Source: Serratia ficaria
GTDB taxonomy: Bacteria > Pseudomonadota > Gammaproteobacteria > Enterobacterales > Enterobacteriaceae
Assembly: GCF_900187015.1 (NCBI RefSeq)
Contig: NZ_LT906479.1
Coordinates: forward strand, 2,480,001-2,544,000
DNA length: 64,000 nucleotides
Reading direction: 5' to 3'
Below, piece by piece: positions 1-8,479 of the stretch. The position numbers were made by a program, and so were the translations under genes. The notes beneath the pieces are model-generated. The model was not told the origin of the DNA and did not search any database. It was given only the letters and a program-made list of their open reading frames with translations. The number at the start of each line of letters is the position of its first letter. Position 1 is the stretch's first letter.

Positions 1-508
1 CGTTGAGGATGAAGATCCAATGCCAGGAGGCGTAGGTGGTAATGAAGCCGCCGACCGGCGGGCCGAGGATCGGCGCCACCAGCGCCGGCCAGGTGATGGT
101 GGCGATGGCCTTGATCAGATCCTGCTTGGCGGCGTTGCGCAGCACGATCAGTCGCCCGACCGGCACCATCAGCGCCCCGGCGATCCCCTGCAGGATGCGC
201 GCGGCGGTGAACAGCGGCAGGCTGGGGCTGAGGGCGCACAGGACCGAGGCGAGGGTGAAGATGGCCACCGCGACGGAAAACACCGTGCGGGCGCCGAAGC
301 GGTTGGCGATCCAGCCGCTGGCCGGAATGAACACCGTCAGCGCCAAAATATAGGCGGTGATGCCGATATTCATGTCTACCGGCTGCACGCCGAACGAAGC
401 CGCCATCTGCGGCATGGCGGTGACGATCACCGTGCCGTCGAGGTTTTCCATAAACATGGCGCCGGCCACCAGCAGCGGCAGCGCGCTGGCGCGGGAAAAC
501 ACGCTCAT
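1..508 (-). CDS. MFS drug/organic-ion exporter, DHA2-like (partial, C-terminus outside window)
   Basis: About 169 N-terminal residues are visible, beginning MSVFSRASALPLLVAG, and the frame runs off the left edge of the window. The motif FMENLDGTVIVTAMPQM at the start of TM1 is the 'LDxTIVNxALP'-type signature of 14-TM DHA2 (EmrB/MdtD-like) exporters, followed by the loop motif ANRFGARTVF. It would be an inner-membrane proton-coupled exporter; the substrate cannot be read from this fragment. It lies downstream of fecA on the same strand, separated by about 170 bases with a hairpin, so it is probably its own transcription unit. It occupies the place where fecB stands in E. coli. The start at 508 is the only in-frame ATG before TM1; no strong ribosome site is visible. 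Confidence 0.75.
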   Translation of the reverse strand, partial: MSVFSRASALPLLVAGAMFMENLDGTVIVTAMPQMAASFGVQPVDMNIGITAYILALTVFIPASGWIANRFGARTVFSVAVAIFTLASVLCALSPSLPLFTAARILQGIAGALMVPVGRLIVLRNAAKQDLIKAIATITWPALVAPILGPPVGGFITTYASWHWIFILN

Positions 509-644
509 AACGGCACGCTCGTGGCGGAACGCAGGCAAATTGCAGGCATAAAAGAAATCCCGTTTCAAAAAAGCTGACGCCGGAGGAGTTTTCGAGCATA
601 GCGCATCGGCGACGGGTTAAAAAGATGTTAATCAAGTGATAATT

Positions 645-669
645 GGCGGGCGCAGGGCCTGCGCCCGCC
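645..669 (-). terminator. GC-rich hairpin after fecA
   Basis: A perfect 11-bp stem (GGCGGGCGCAG with CTGCGCCCGCC) with a 3-base loop lies 8 bases beyond the fecA stop codon. On the minus strand it is followed by AATTATCACTTG, so there is no clean U-run. It is a plausible but imperfect terminator of the fec transcript. Confidence 0.5.
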
Positions 670-676
670 GGCGGGG

Positions 677-2998
677 TTAGAACTTCACCGAGCCCTGCAG
701 ATAGACAGTGCGCGGCTGGCCGACGTACAGGCCTTTGTTGTTGTCGTCGTAGGCGCGGGTGAAGTAGCGCTGGTCAAACAGGTTTTTCACGCCAACGCCC
801 AGATTGAGGCCGGCCATTTCCGGGCCGAAGTCATAGGCGGCGCGCAGGCCCCACAGCATATAGCCCGGAATGCGGCCGGTGCTGCCGTCGGCGCTTTCCG
901 CCACGGTGTTGGCGTTGTCGGCGAACTGGCTGGACTGGAACTCGCCGTTGAGGTTAAACGCCCAGTTGCCCGGGGTATAGTCCAGCCCCAGGGTGCCTTT
1001 GTGCTTCGGCGAGAACGGCACCTGGTTGCCCTTGTAGGCGCCGTCCTCGCGGATGGTGGCGTTCACGTAGGCGTAGCTGGCGTAAATCGTCATGTCTGCC
1101 AGCCGCGGCGTCAGCGGCGACAGGTCATAGCGCAGGCTGCCCTCCAGCCCGGCGTGGCGGGTCTTGCCGCGCGCGGTGACGCTGTCGGTGACCTGGTTGG
1201 CGTCGTACTGGTTGTTGAAGTTGATCAGGAACAGCCCGATCTCGCCGGTCAGCGCGTCGCCGGCGTAGCGGGTGCCCAGTTCCCAGGTGCGCGCTTTTTC
1301 CGGTTCGATGTTGCCGCTGTCCACCGCCTTGCCGATCTGGCTGTATTGCACCGTGCCGAACGAGCCTTCGGTGTTGGCGTACAGGTTCCAGTATTCGTTC
1401 AGGTGATACATCACGTTAAGCGCCGGCAGGGGGGCGTTATAGCTGACGTCCAGCCGATTGTTTTTGATGTAGTTGTTCTGATACGACCGGATGTGCTCGT
1501 AGCGCATGCCCGGCGTAATGGTCCAGTCGCCGATATCGATGCGGTCATCGATATAGAACGCGTGCGCCTCGGTGCCGGACTGGGTATCGCGGTCGTACGG
1601 GCTGCTGCCGGTGGGCAGTTTGCCGCCGCTGGCCTTGCTGTAGTAACGCAGCTCGTGGGTGGATTCGCTGACGTAGCGGTAGCCTACGCCGACCTCATGC
1701 GCGGAGGATCCCCAGCGGAAGCTTTGGCTGTAGCGCGGTTCCACGCCGCGCACCCAGTATTCGCGCGGCGACAGCGTCAGGTTCTTGCCCTGATCCAGAT
1801 AGCCGCTGCGCAGGGTATAGGTATAGAAGCTCTGCACGTCGAATTTATGCTGCTGGTCAGGCTGATACTGATAGCCGAAGTTCGCCAGCTGGCGGCGGCC
1901 CCAGAACTTGTCGTACGGGCGGGTCGACTGGAACGGGTTGGCGTCGTAGTCTGCCCGGCTCAGGCCGCCCGGCATCTCCGCTTCGCCCTGGTAGTATTGC
2001 AGCAGGCTGTTGAAGCTGTGCACCTGGTTGGGCGCGTAGCGGCTTTTCAGCATCACGTCGTCGATCTTGGTGGCGCTGTGCTCGCGCCAGTCGCTGCCGC
2101 GGGTGCCGGAGTAGAGCAGCGCGGCGCCGAGGCCGTTGTCGGCGGTGCCGCCGATCATCAGGTTGCCGGTGCCTTTCGGGTGATCCTGGCGGGAGGTCGG
2201 GCTGAGCTGGCCCTGCATGCCGGCCTCGATGCCGAAGGTTTGCGGAATGGCGCGGGTGACGAAGTTAACCACGCCGCCGACGCTTTGCGGCCCATAGCGC
2301 ACCGCGCCGCCGCCGCGCACCACGTCGATCGCGTCCATATTGCCGAGCGAGACCGGCGCCAGCGACAGCTGCGGCTGGCCGTAGGGCGCGAAGGGCACCG
2401 GGATGCCGTCCATCAGCACCGTCGAGCGGCTGGCCAGCCGCGGGTTGAGGCCGCGAATGCCGAAGTTCAGCGCCATGTCGTGGCTGCCGGTGCCGTTATT
2501 TTCCGGCGCCACCACGCCCGGCACGCGGTTCAGGGTTTCGCGCAGGGTGGTGGCGCCGGTTTTGGCGAAGGTTTCGCGGCGCACTACGTCGCGGGCGCCG
2601 GGGTGTTCGAACACGTCAATCTGGCGGCCCTCCGCCAGCCAGTCGCCGACCACGGTAACCTCTTCTTCTTTTTTCTGCGGCGCGGGCAGCGTGACCAGCG
2701 TGTAACCCCGATTGCCGAGCGCCCTGGCCTGCAGGCCGCTGCCGGCCAACAGCGCATTCAGGCCGTCGTCGACGCCGTAGTTGCCGCTCAGCCCCGGCGA
2801 GCGTTTGCCGGCGGTCAGCGCGCCGTCGACCGACAGCGCAATGCCGGCCTGGGCGGCGAAGGCGTTCAGCGCGCCATCCAGCTCACCGGCCGGGATGCGA
2901 TAAGCCGCGGCGGCGCTGGCGGCCATCGACGGCGAGGCGAACGCCAGCCCGACGGCGATCGCCAAAGGTGTAACCCGTTTTCCCCAAAAGTGGTGCAT
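677..2998 (-). CDS. fecA: Ferric citrate outer-membrane receptor FecA
   Basis: TonB-dependent outer-membrane receptor that imports ferric dicitrate and signals its presence. The 773 residues match the usual length of E. coli FecA (774). In order: signal peptide (about 1-27), STN signalling domain (about 32-103) that contacts FecR, TonB box EVTVV (113-117), plug domain and a 22-strand barrel ending in ...GSVKF with a terminal Phe. Many long blocks agree with E. coli FecA as I remember it, for example FGIRGLNPRLASRSTVLMDG and ARTWELGTRY. A strong ribosome site (AGGAGAAGG) precedes the ATG. Transcription probably needs FecI, as in E. coli. The expected inner-membrane ABC importer fecBCDE does not follow, so another importer must take the iron across the cytoplasmic membrane. 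Confidence 0.96.
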   Translation of the reverse strand: MHHFWGKRVTPLAIAVGLAFASPSMAASAAAAYRIPAGELDGALNAFAAQAGIALSVDGALTAGKRSPGLSGNYGVDDGLNALLAGSGLQARALGNRGYTLVTLPAPQKKEEEVTVVGDWLAEGRQIDVFEHPGARDVVRRETFAKTGATTLRETLNRVPGVVAPENNGTGSHDMALNFGIRGLNPRLASRSTVLMDGIPVPFAPYGQPQLSLAPVSLGNMDAIDVVRGGGAVRYGPQSVGGVVNFVTRAIPQTFGIEAGMQGQLSPTSRQDHPKGTGNLMIGGTADNGLGAALLYSGTRGSDWREHSATKIDDVMLKSRYAPNQVHSFNSLLQYYQGEAEMPGGLSRADYDANPFQSTRPYDKFWGRRQLANFGYQYQPDQQHKFDVQSFYTYTLRSGYLDQGKNLTLSPREYWVRGVEPRYSQSFRWGSSAHEVGVGYRYVSESTHELRYYSKASGGKLPTGSSPYDRDTQSGTEAHAFYIDDRIDIGDWTITPGMRYEHIRSYQNNYIKNNRLDVSYNAPLPALNVMYHLNEYWNLYANTEGSFGTVQYSQIGKAVDSGNIEPEKARTWELGTRYAGDALTGEIGLFLINFNNQYDANQVTDSVTARGKTRHAGLEGSLRYDLSPLTPRLADMTIYASYAYVNATIREDGAYKGNQVPFSPKHKGTLGLDYTPGNWAFNLNGEFQSSQFADNANTVAESADGSTGRIPGYMLWGLRAAYDFGPEMAGLNLGVGVKNLFDQRYFTRAYDDNNKGLYVGQPRTVYLQGSVKF

Positions 2999-3108
2999 AC
3001 CTTCTCCTCATCATTTTAATTATTGCTGCGGTGTTTTATCTGGAGTCGGATGAAAAACGGCAAGGGACAATCAAGAATGCGATTTTTTATCATTTTCATT
3101 TGAAAAAT
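2999..3108 (-). promoter_or_regulatory. fecR-fecA intergenic region, presumed FecI-dependent fecA promoter
   Basis: This 110-base gap between fecR and fecA is clearly AT-richer than both genes. In E. coli the fecA promoter read by sigma FecI sits in the same place. On the minus strand there is a T/C-rich stretch (GATTGTCCC...) about 70 bases before the fecA ATG, and a weak Fur-like half site (TGAAAAT) further up. The exact -35/-10 cannot be assigned by eye. Confidence 0.4.
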
Positions 3109-4065
3109 TCAGGCGGGGACGATTTGCAGCCAGTAGCGGGTGAAGCTTTGCAGGCGCACCGGCAGCGTCTGGCCGAGCAGGGCCAGGGCGCGATCGGTGT
3201 CGTTGAGCGGGAAGCTGCCGCTGACGCGCAGGCCGGCGACCGCCGGATCGCAGCTCAGGCGGCCGCGGCGGTAGCGTGCCAGTTCGGCAACCACCCGATC
3301 CAGCCGCCACTGGCTGACGCTGAGCACCCCGCGGGTCCAATCGTCGCTTGCCGCCGCGGGCTGTTTCGCAGCGAAGGCCCCGGCGCTGAAGCTAACCTGT
3401 TCACCGGCGTCAATCAGGCGTTTCTCCTGCGGCCGCTGCGCCAGCTGGGCTTCGACCGCATGCTCCAGCACCGTCAGCCGCGTTTCGCCGCCGCTTTCGC
3501 GCACCAGAAAATGGGTGCCGAGCGCGCGCATTGCGCCCTGCGGGCTTGCTACCCACAGCGGCCGGGCGTCGCGGCCGGTAATCAGGCTGATTTCGCCGGC
3601 GTGCAGACGGATCAGCCGTTGCTGCGCATCGTAATGCACGTCGACCGCGCTGGCGGTGTTCAGCACCATCCGCGTGCCGTCGCTGAGCACCACCGGTTTG
3701 ATCTCGCCGGTGGCGGTGCGGTAGTCGGCCCGCAGCTCGCGGCCCAGCGGCGACTGGTAACCCAGCCAGCCGCCGCCCACGCCGAGCAACAGCAGCAGGC
3801 TTTTCAGCAGGGTGCGGCGATCCAGAGCCGCCTGTTTGCCGGCCTGATCGAGCGTGCGATAGCCGAATTTGCCCGGTACGCCCCGCAGCTGGCTTTGCAA
3901 CGCCTCGACGCGCTGCCAGGCCCAGCGGTGAACCTCGTGCTGCTGGTGCCAGGCCTGCCACTGCCGCCGCTGGCGCGCGGTGACGTTTTCGTCGCACAGC
4001 AGGGCGAACCACTGGGCGGCCGTTTTCAGCGCCTGGCGCTGTTCGGGGGTGATCGGGGGGCTCAT
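3109..4065 (-). CDS. fecR: FecR anti-sigma / signal transducer
   Basis: Inner-membrane regulator that receives the signal from the FecA STN domain and activates FecI. It is 318 residues (E. coli FecR 317). An N-terminal cytoplasmic anti-sigma domain contains the Trp-rich pattern WFALLCDENVTARQRRQWQAW. A single transmembrane helix follows at about residues 88-104 (LLKSLLLLLGVGGGWLGY). The periplasmic FecR domain has the typical SDGTRMVLNTAS block, and the C-terminal region contacts FecA. I chose ATG at 4065, which shares one base with the fecI stop (TGATG) and gives translational coupling. A TTG one codon earlier is the only alternative. Confidence 0.94.
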   Translation of the reverse strand: MSPPITPEQRQALKTAAQWFALLCDENVTARQRRQWQAWHQQHEVHRWAWQRVEALQSQLRGVPGKFGYRTLDQAGKQAALDRRTLLKSLLLLLGVGGGWLGYQSPLGRELRADYRTATGEIKPVVLSDGTRMVLNTASAVDVHYDAQQRLIRLHAGEISLITGRDARPLWVASPQGAMRALGTHFLVRESGGETRLTVLEHAVEAQLAQRPQEKRLIDAGEQVSFSAGAFAAKQPAAASDDWTRGVLSVSQWRLDRVVAELARYRRGRLSCDPAVAGLRVSGSFPLNDTDRALALLGQTLPVRLQSFTRYWLQIVPA

Positions 4066-4586
4066 CAAGGTGCGGCGTTTTCGAGGCTGAACAGCAGGCA
4101 GTGTTCAGTGGCCCTGGCCATGTATTTTTTGACCGAGCTGACGGAAACGCCGAGCCGCAGGGCGATCTCGGCGTAGCCCAGGCCTTCCAGCTGCGACAGC
4201 AAAAAAGCCTGTTTCACCTTTGGCCCCAGGCCGTCGAGCATGCTGTCGATCTGCTGCAGGCTTTCCAGCAGGCATTGCCGCTGCTCCGGCGACGGGGCAT
4301 AGGCTGCCGGGATCAGCGCCAGCATCTCCAGGTAGGCGCGTTCCAGCGTCTTGCGGCGGAAGAAATCGACCATCACCCGCTTGGCGACGGTGACCAGAAA
4401 ATCTTTTGGCTCGCGGATCGCGGCGGCCGCATCGCTCTTCAGAATGCGCAGGAAGGTGTCCTGCGCCAGATCGTCGGCGTCGAAGGCACACCCCAGCCGG
4501 CGGCGCAACCATCCCTGCAGCCAGGCGTGATGGGTGGCGTAAAGACGCGACAGGGCGTCATGGGGGGCTGAGGCGGTGGCAGACAT
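4065..4586 (-). CDS. fecI: ECF sigma factor FecI
   Basis: Extracytoplasmic-function sigma factor that directs RNA polymerase to the fecA promoter. The length, 173 residues, equals E. coli FecI. Region 2 (FDADDLAQDTFLRIL, FLVTVAKRVMVDFFRRKTLE) and the region 4 helix-turn-helix (GLGYAEIALRLGVSVSSVKK) are both intact. It is first in the fecI-fecR-fecA order, with a Fur-like box about 45 bases before the ATG. The pattern is double control: iron starvation through Fur, and citrate-iron through FecA/FecR. Confidence 0.95.
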   Translation of the reverse strand: MSATASAPHDALSRLYATHHAWLQGWLRRRLGCAFDADDLAQDTFLRILKSDAAAAIREPKDFLVTVAKRVMVDFFRRKTLERAYLEMLALIPAAYAPSPEQRQCLLESLQQIDSMLDGLGPKVKQAFLLSQLEGLGYAEIALRLGVSVSSVKKYMARATEHCLLFSLENAAP

Positions 4587-4628
4587 GATTTTCGCGTTGC
4601 TGGTCAGGAAAGATGCGCGGATAATAAT

Positions 4629-4643
4629 TGAGAATGGTTATCG
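4629..4643 (-). promoter_or_regulatory. Fur-like box before fecI
   Basis: TGAGAAT-G-GTTATCG fits the 7-1-7 Fur consensus (TGATAAT-N-ATTATCA) at 11 of 14 arm positions. It lies 43-57 bases before the fecI start codon, inside an AT-rich gap. Its position agrees with Fur repression of fecIR in E. coli. The function is inferred. Confidence 0.65.
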
Positions 4644-4678
4644 TTTCAAGTCGAGTGCCGTCCCTGGCGCGCAGACCT

Positions 4679-5758
4679 TCAGCTTTCGCTCAGCCGCTTG
4701 CCGCTGGCGGCGTCGAACAGGTGGACGGCGTCAATCCGGGGCGCCAGCCACAGCGGCTGGCCGGCCGCCGCCTCGATTCGCCCGGCCAGCTGCACGTGCA
4801 GCCGGAAACCGCCCCAGTCGAGGTGCAGCAGGCTGACGTCGCCCGTCACCTCCATCAGGCGCAGCTCGGCCGCCGGCGCTTCGCCGCCGTCCGCCAGACG
4901 AAAGTCATGCGGGCGCAGCCCGAGGATCACCCGGCTGCCCGGCGCCGCCCGTCGCCATTTGTCCGGCAGCGGCAGCCACAGCTCGCCGCAGCTCACGCCG
5001 TGCCGGCCATCGCGCGCGGCGACCACGCCCTCCAGCAGGTTCATCGGCGGCGAACCGATAAAGCGCGCCACGAAGGTGTCGGCGGGGGCATCGTAGATCG
5101 CCAGCGGTTTGCCTTGCTGCACGATGTCGCCGTCCTTCATCACCACGATCTGGTCAGCCAGCGTCATCGCTTCGATTTGATCGTGCGTGACGTACACCGT
5201 GGTGGTATGGAACTGCTGGTGCAGCGCCTTGATTTCGGCGCGCAGCTCCATGCGCAGCTGGGCGTCGAGGTTGGACAGCGGTTCGTCGAACAGAAACACC
5301 TTCGGGTTGCGCACCATGGCGCGGCCCATCGCCACCCGCTGGCGCTGGCCGCCGGACAACTCGCGCGGGTAGCGCTGCAGCAGCGGCTCGATCGCCAGAA
5401 TGCGCGCCGCCTGCAGCACCTTGCTCTGCTGTTCGGCCCTGGCGACCTTCATCACCCGCATGTGAAACGCCAGGTTTTCCGCCACCGTCAGGTGCGGGTA
5501 CAGCGCATAGCTCTGGAACACCATGGCGATATCGCGATCGGCCGGATCCAGGTCGTTGATCTTCTGATTATCCAGCAGGATAGCGCCGCCGGACAGGCTG
5601 TCCAGCCCGGCCAGCAGCCGCAGCAGGGTCGATTTACCGCAGCCGGAGGGGCCGACCAACACGGTAAAGCTGCCGTCCGGAATGGTCAGGTCGATCGGGT
5701 TCAGCACCCGCTGCCGGCCATAGCGTTTGGCCACTTGCACCAGTTCTACGCTTGCCAT
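4679..5758 (-). CDS. Sugar ABC transporter ATP-binding protein (MalK/UgpC family)
   Basis: Cytoplasmic ATPase that powers a carbohydrate importer. The 359 residues have Walker A GPSGCGKST (36-44), Q-loop MVFQSYALYPH, signature LSGGQRQRVAMGRAM, Walker B VFLFDEPLSNLD, and a C-terminal TOBE/MOP-like regulatory domain, the normal MalK/UgpC architecture. Its ATG shares one base with the stop of the sugar kinase (TGATG), and it is the last gene of a five-gene operon (binding protein, two permeases, kinase, ATPase). The substrate is not evident. Such ATPases are often shared between importers, so it says little about specificity. Confidence 0.92.
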   Translation of the reverse strand: MASVELVQVAKRYGRQRVLNPIDLTIPDGSFTVLVGPSGCGKSTLLRLLAGLDSLSGGAILLDNQKINDLDPADRDIAMVFQSYALYPHLTVAENLAFHMRVMKVARAEQQSKVLQAARILAIEPLLQRYPRELSGGQRQRVAMGRAMVRNPKVFLFDEPLSNLDAQLRMELRAEIKALHQQFHTTTVYVTHDQIEAMTLADQIVVMKDGDIVQQGKPLAIYDAPADTFVARFIGSPPMNLLEGVVAARDGRHGVSCGELWLPLPDKWRRAAPGSRVILGLRPHDFRLADGGEAPAAELRLMEVTGDVSLLHLDWGGFRLHVQLAGRIEAAAGQPLWLAPRIDAVHLFDAASGKRLSES

Positions 5759-6711
5759 CAGATCATCTCCCCGGCGCAGGTTTTCAGGGTCTGCCAGTCC
5801 AGATACTGGCGCGGCGAGCTGCTGATGGCGTGGCTGGCGGCGCGGATGCCCCAGCGCAGCGCCACGGCGGCGGAGTGGCCGTGCAGGCAGGCGGTCAGGA
5901 AGCCGGCGTTGAAGCTGTCGCCGGCGCCGATGGTGTCCACCACGGCGATCGGGTGCGCCGCGGCCTGCAGCTGCCGCTCACCGCACCACAGGCGGGCGCC
6001 GTCCGCGCCGCATTTCACCACGCAGGCGGCGTCGGCCGGCTGTCGGCGGTTGAGCGTGCGGGCGGCGGTGTACAGGTCTTCGCTGCCCGCCATGCCGCAG
6101 GTTTCCACCTCATTGAGCAGCAAAATATCGCAAAACGGCAGCCAGTCGGCGATCTGCGCGCGCAGCGGTTCGCTCCAACCCTGCGGCGGCCAGCCGGTGT
6201 CGACCGCAATGCGATAGCCGCGCTGGCGCAGGGTGTGCAGCAGCGCCGGGTAGTCCGCCAGCAAGGCGGTGCACAGGAAGGTGCCGCACAGCAGCACGGT
6301 GTCGCCGCCGCCGGCGAACAGCGGGATTTGGTGCAGCACGTCGTCCTGGCTCAGGCGGGTGATATGCCCCTGATTGCTGAAGAAGGTGCGTTCGTTGTCC
6401 GGGTGGGTCACGCCGAAGGTCAGCGAGGTTTCGCAGCTGTAGGTCGGCCAGTACGGCGAGCTGTCCGGAAAAAGCTGCGCCAGCCAGGGGCTGAAGTAAT
6501 CGTTGCCCTGATTGGCCACCAGCCGAAAGGGCGTTTCCAGCGCCGCCAGCGCCAGCGCGCAGTTGCCGGCCGAACCGCCCGGGCGCAGCTCGCTGCGGTC
6601 GAGCATCGCTTCGGTGCCTTTCTGCGGCCACTGCTGCAGGGTGCTCATGATCACGTCGACGTTGATATTGCCGACCACGTACAGCGTGGGTCTGGTATTG
6701 GTATTCATCAT
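5758..6711 (-). CDS. PfkB-family carbohydrate kinase
   Basis: Ribokinase/PfkB-type kinase of 317 residues. It has the N-terminal signature GGSAGNCALALAAL and the C-terminal ATP/anion-hole motif DTIGAGDSFNAGF with the catalytic Asp in GAGD. It should phosphorylate the sugar, or a product of it, brought in by the surrounding ABC importer. That a kinase sits inside the transporter operon, between permease and ATPase genes, suggests a monosaccharide-type or nucleoside-type substrate entering unphosphorylated. Two adjacent ATGs (6711, 6708) follow a GGGAG ribosome site, and either could be used. The precise substrate is not readable. Confidence 0.88.
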   Translation of the reverse strand: MMNTNTRPTLYVVGNINVDVIMSTLQQWPQKGTEAMLDRSELRPGGSAGNCALALAALETPFRLVANQGNDYFSPWLAQLFPDSSPYWPTYSCETSLTFGVTHPDNERTFFSNQGHITRLSQDDVLHQIPLFAGGGDTVLLCGTFLCTALLADYPALLHTLRQRGYRIAVDTGWPPQGWSEPLRAQIADWLPFCDILLLNEVETCGMAGSEDLYTAARTLNRRQPADAACVVKCGADGARLWCGERQLQAAAHPIAVVDTIGAGDSFNAGFLTACLHGHSAAVALRWGIRAASHAISSSPRQYLDWQTLKTCAGEMI

Positions 6712-6732
6712 GCGAAAATTCTCCCTTTGAAA

Positions 6733-7572
6733 TCAGCCTTTGCTGCCGCCGCTGGTCAACCCGCTGACCAGCGTCTTTTGCAGCCACAGGGCGATAAACA
6801 GCGGCGGAACGGCGGCCAAAATGCCGACCGCGGCGATCAGCCCGTCGTCGGTGGCGCGCCCGGCGGTAAAACCGGCGATGGTCACCGGCAGCGTCTGCGC
6901 CTGAATATTGCTGGTAAACAGCAGCGCGTAGAAAAATTCGTCCCAGGCCAGCAGCCAGCCGAACAGCGCCGAAGCGCCCAGCGCCGGCTTGGCCAGCGGC
7001 AGGGTAATGCGCAGCAGCACCTGCCACTGGCGCAAGCCATCCAGCCGCGCCGCCTGTTCGATATCGATCGGCAGGGCGTCGAACTGGTTCTTCAGCATCC
7101 AGGTGAGAAACGGCAGGATCAGCGAACAGTAGACCAGCACCAACCCGAGATGGGTATTGAGCAGCGCCAGCTGCTGCAGGATAAAGTACAGCGGCAGCAC
7201 GAAGGCCACCTGCGGCACCATGTAAATCGCCAGGCTGGCGAACAGCCAAGCGTCGCGCCCCGGGTAACGCGAAAAGCCGAACGCCGCCGGGATCGCCAGC
7301 AGCAGCGAGATCAGCGTGGCGCCGCAGGCCACCAGCAGGCTGTTGAACAGCGCATGCAGAAACAGCGCGCCGGGTTGGCCGGGCTGCAGCGACAGCAGGC
7401 TGAGATAGCGCGAGAAATCCCAGCGGCGCGGCAGCCATTCCAGCGGCACCCGGGCCAAATCGGCGGATGAACTGACGCTCATCAGAAACAGCCACAGCAT
7501 CGGCGCCAGAATCGACGCCGCCAGCAGCAGCGCGGCGCCGTAACGCAACAGCCGCCGAATATTACGCTTCAT
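6733..7572 (-). CDS. Sugar ABC transporter permease (MalG family)
   Basis: Inner-membrane permease of 279 residues with six predicted TM helices. The EAA loop motif reads DIEQAARLDGLRQWQVLLRITLPLAKP, the contact site for the ATPase. It starts at 7572, overlapping the end of the partner permease by 11 bases, which indicates coupled translation. It is the MalG-type partner of the heterodimeric channel. Family membership is clear; substrate is unknown. Confidence 0.9.
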   Translation of the reverse strand: MKRNIRRLLRYGAALLLAASILAPMLWLFLMSVSSSADLARVPLEWLPRRWDFSRYLSLLSLQPGQPGALFLHALFNSLLVACGATLISLLLAIPAAFGFSRYPGRDAWLFASLAIYMVPQVAFVLPLYFILQQLALLNTHLGLVLVYCSLILPFLTWMLKNQFDALPIDIEQAARLDGLRQWQVLLRITLPLAKPALGASALFGWLLAWDEFFYALLFTSNIQAQTLPVTIAGFTAGRATDDGLIAAVGILAAVPPLFIALWLQKTLVSGLTSGGSKG

Positions 7573-8476
7573 CGTTCAGGCTCCTTCCGCGCTGGCGGAA
7601 CAGCATCAGCAGGTACAGGGCGATCAGCAGGCCGCACAGCAAGGTCATCAGCACCGCGTAGGCGGCGCCGCTGCCGGCGCGCAGGTAGCTGAACGACTCC
7701 TGATAGACGAAGAAGCCGAGGGTTTTGGTGCTGTCCATCGGGCCGCCGCGCGTCATCACGTAAACGATGTCGAACACCTTGAAGGCGTCGATGGTGCGCA
7801 ACACCAGCGCCACCGCCAGCGGCGCCAGGATGGCGGGCAGGGTGATGGCGCGGAATCGCCGCCAGGCCGAGGCGCCGTCCAGCCGCGCCGCTTCATGCAG
7901 ATCGTCCGGGATCGACTGCAGCGCCGCCAGCGTCAGCAGGGTGATCAGCGGGTAGTTCTTCCAGATGTCCGCCAGCATGACCGCGTTCAGCGCCGAGGCC
8001 GGATCGCCGAGCCAGCTGCGATACTGGCCGATCAGCCCCAGCTGGGTCAGCAGGGCGTTGATGCTGCCGTAGTCCGGATTGAAGTTCAGCCGCCACATCG
8101 TGGCGTTGACGATGGTCGGCAGCGCCCAGGGCAAAATCACCAGCGCCCGCAGCAGGTTGCGGCCGTGAAACTGTTGGTTGAGCAGCAGCGCCACCAGCAC
8201 GCCGATGACGCCTTCGAACGCCACCGACACCAGGGTGAAATACAGCGTGCGCCACAGCGCGGCGCGAAAGTCCGGGTCGGTCAGGGCATACAGAAAGTTG
8301 TCCGCGCCGACCCAGGCGGGCGCCACGCCGTCGCCGACCAGCGCGGCGTCGGTAAAGCTCAGCCACAGGGTGCGGCACAGCGGCCAGGCGGTCAGCAGCA
8401 GCATCGTCAGCAGCATGGGCGCCAGCAGCACCCATGCCTGACGCCGCTCACGTTGAGGCAGTGTGAGCATGCTCAT
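7562..8476 (-). CDS. Sugar ABC transporter permease (MalF family)
   Basis: Inner-membrane permease of 304 residues. It has an N-terminal TM (WVLLAPMLLTMLLLTAWPL), several further TMs and the EAA motif LHEAARLDGASAWRRFRAIT. It is the MalF/UgpA-like partner of the downstream permease. It begins 3 bases after the binding-protein gene ends, consistent with one operon. Confidence 0.9.
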   Translation of the reverse strand: MSMLTLPQRERRQAWVLLAPMLLTMLLLTAWPLCRTLWLSFTDAALVGDGVAPAWVGADNFLYALTDPDFRAALWRTLYFTLVSVAFEGVIGVLVALLLNQQFHGRNLLRALVILPWALPTIVNATMWRLNFNPDYGSINALLTQLGLIGQYRSWLGDPASALNAVMLADIWKNYPLITLLTLAALQSIPDDLHEAARLDGASAWRRFRAITLPAILAPLAVALVLRTIDAFKVFDIVYVMTRGGPMDSTKTLGFFVYQESFSYLRAGSGAAYAVLMTLLCGLLIALYLLMLFRQRGRSLNDEA

Positions 8477-8479
8477 TCC

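Noticed and set aside
1001..3019. 672-codon open frame on the plus strand opposite fecA
   Set aside because: Antisense shadow of a high-GC gene; low-complexity Arg/Ala/Val/His content and no family pattern.
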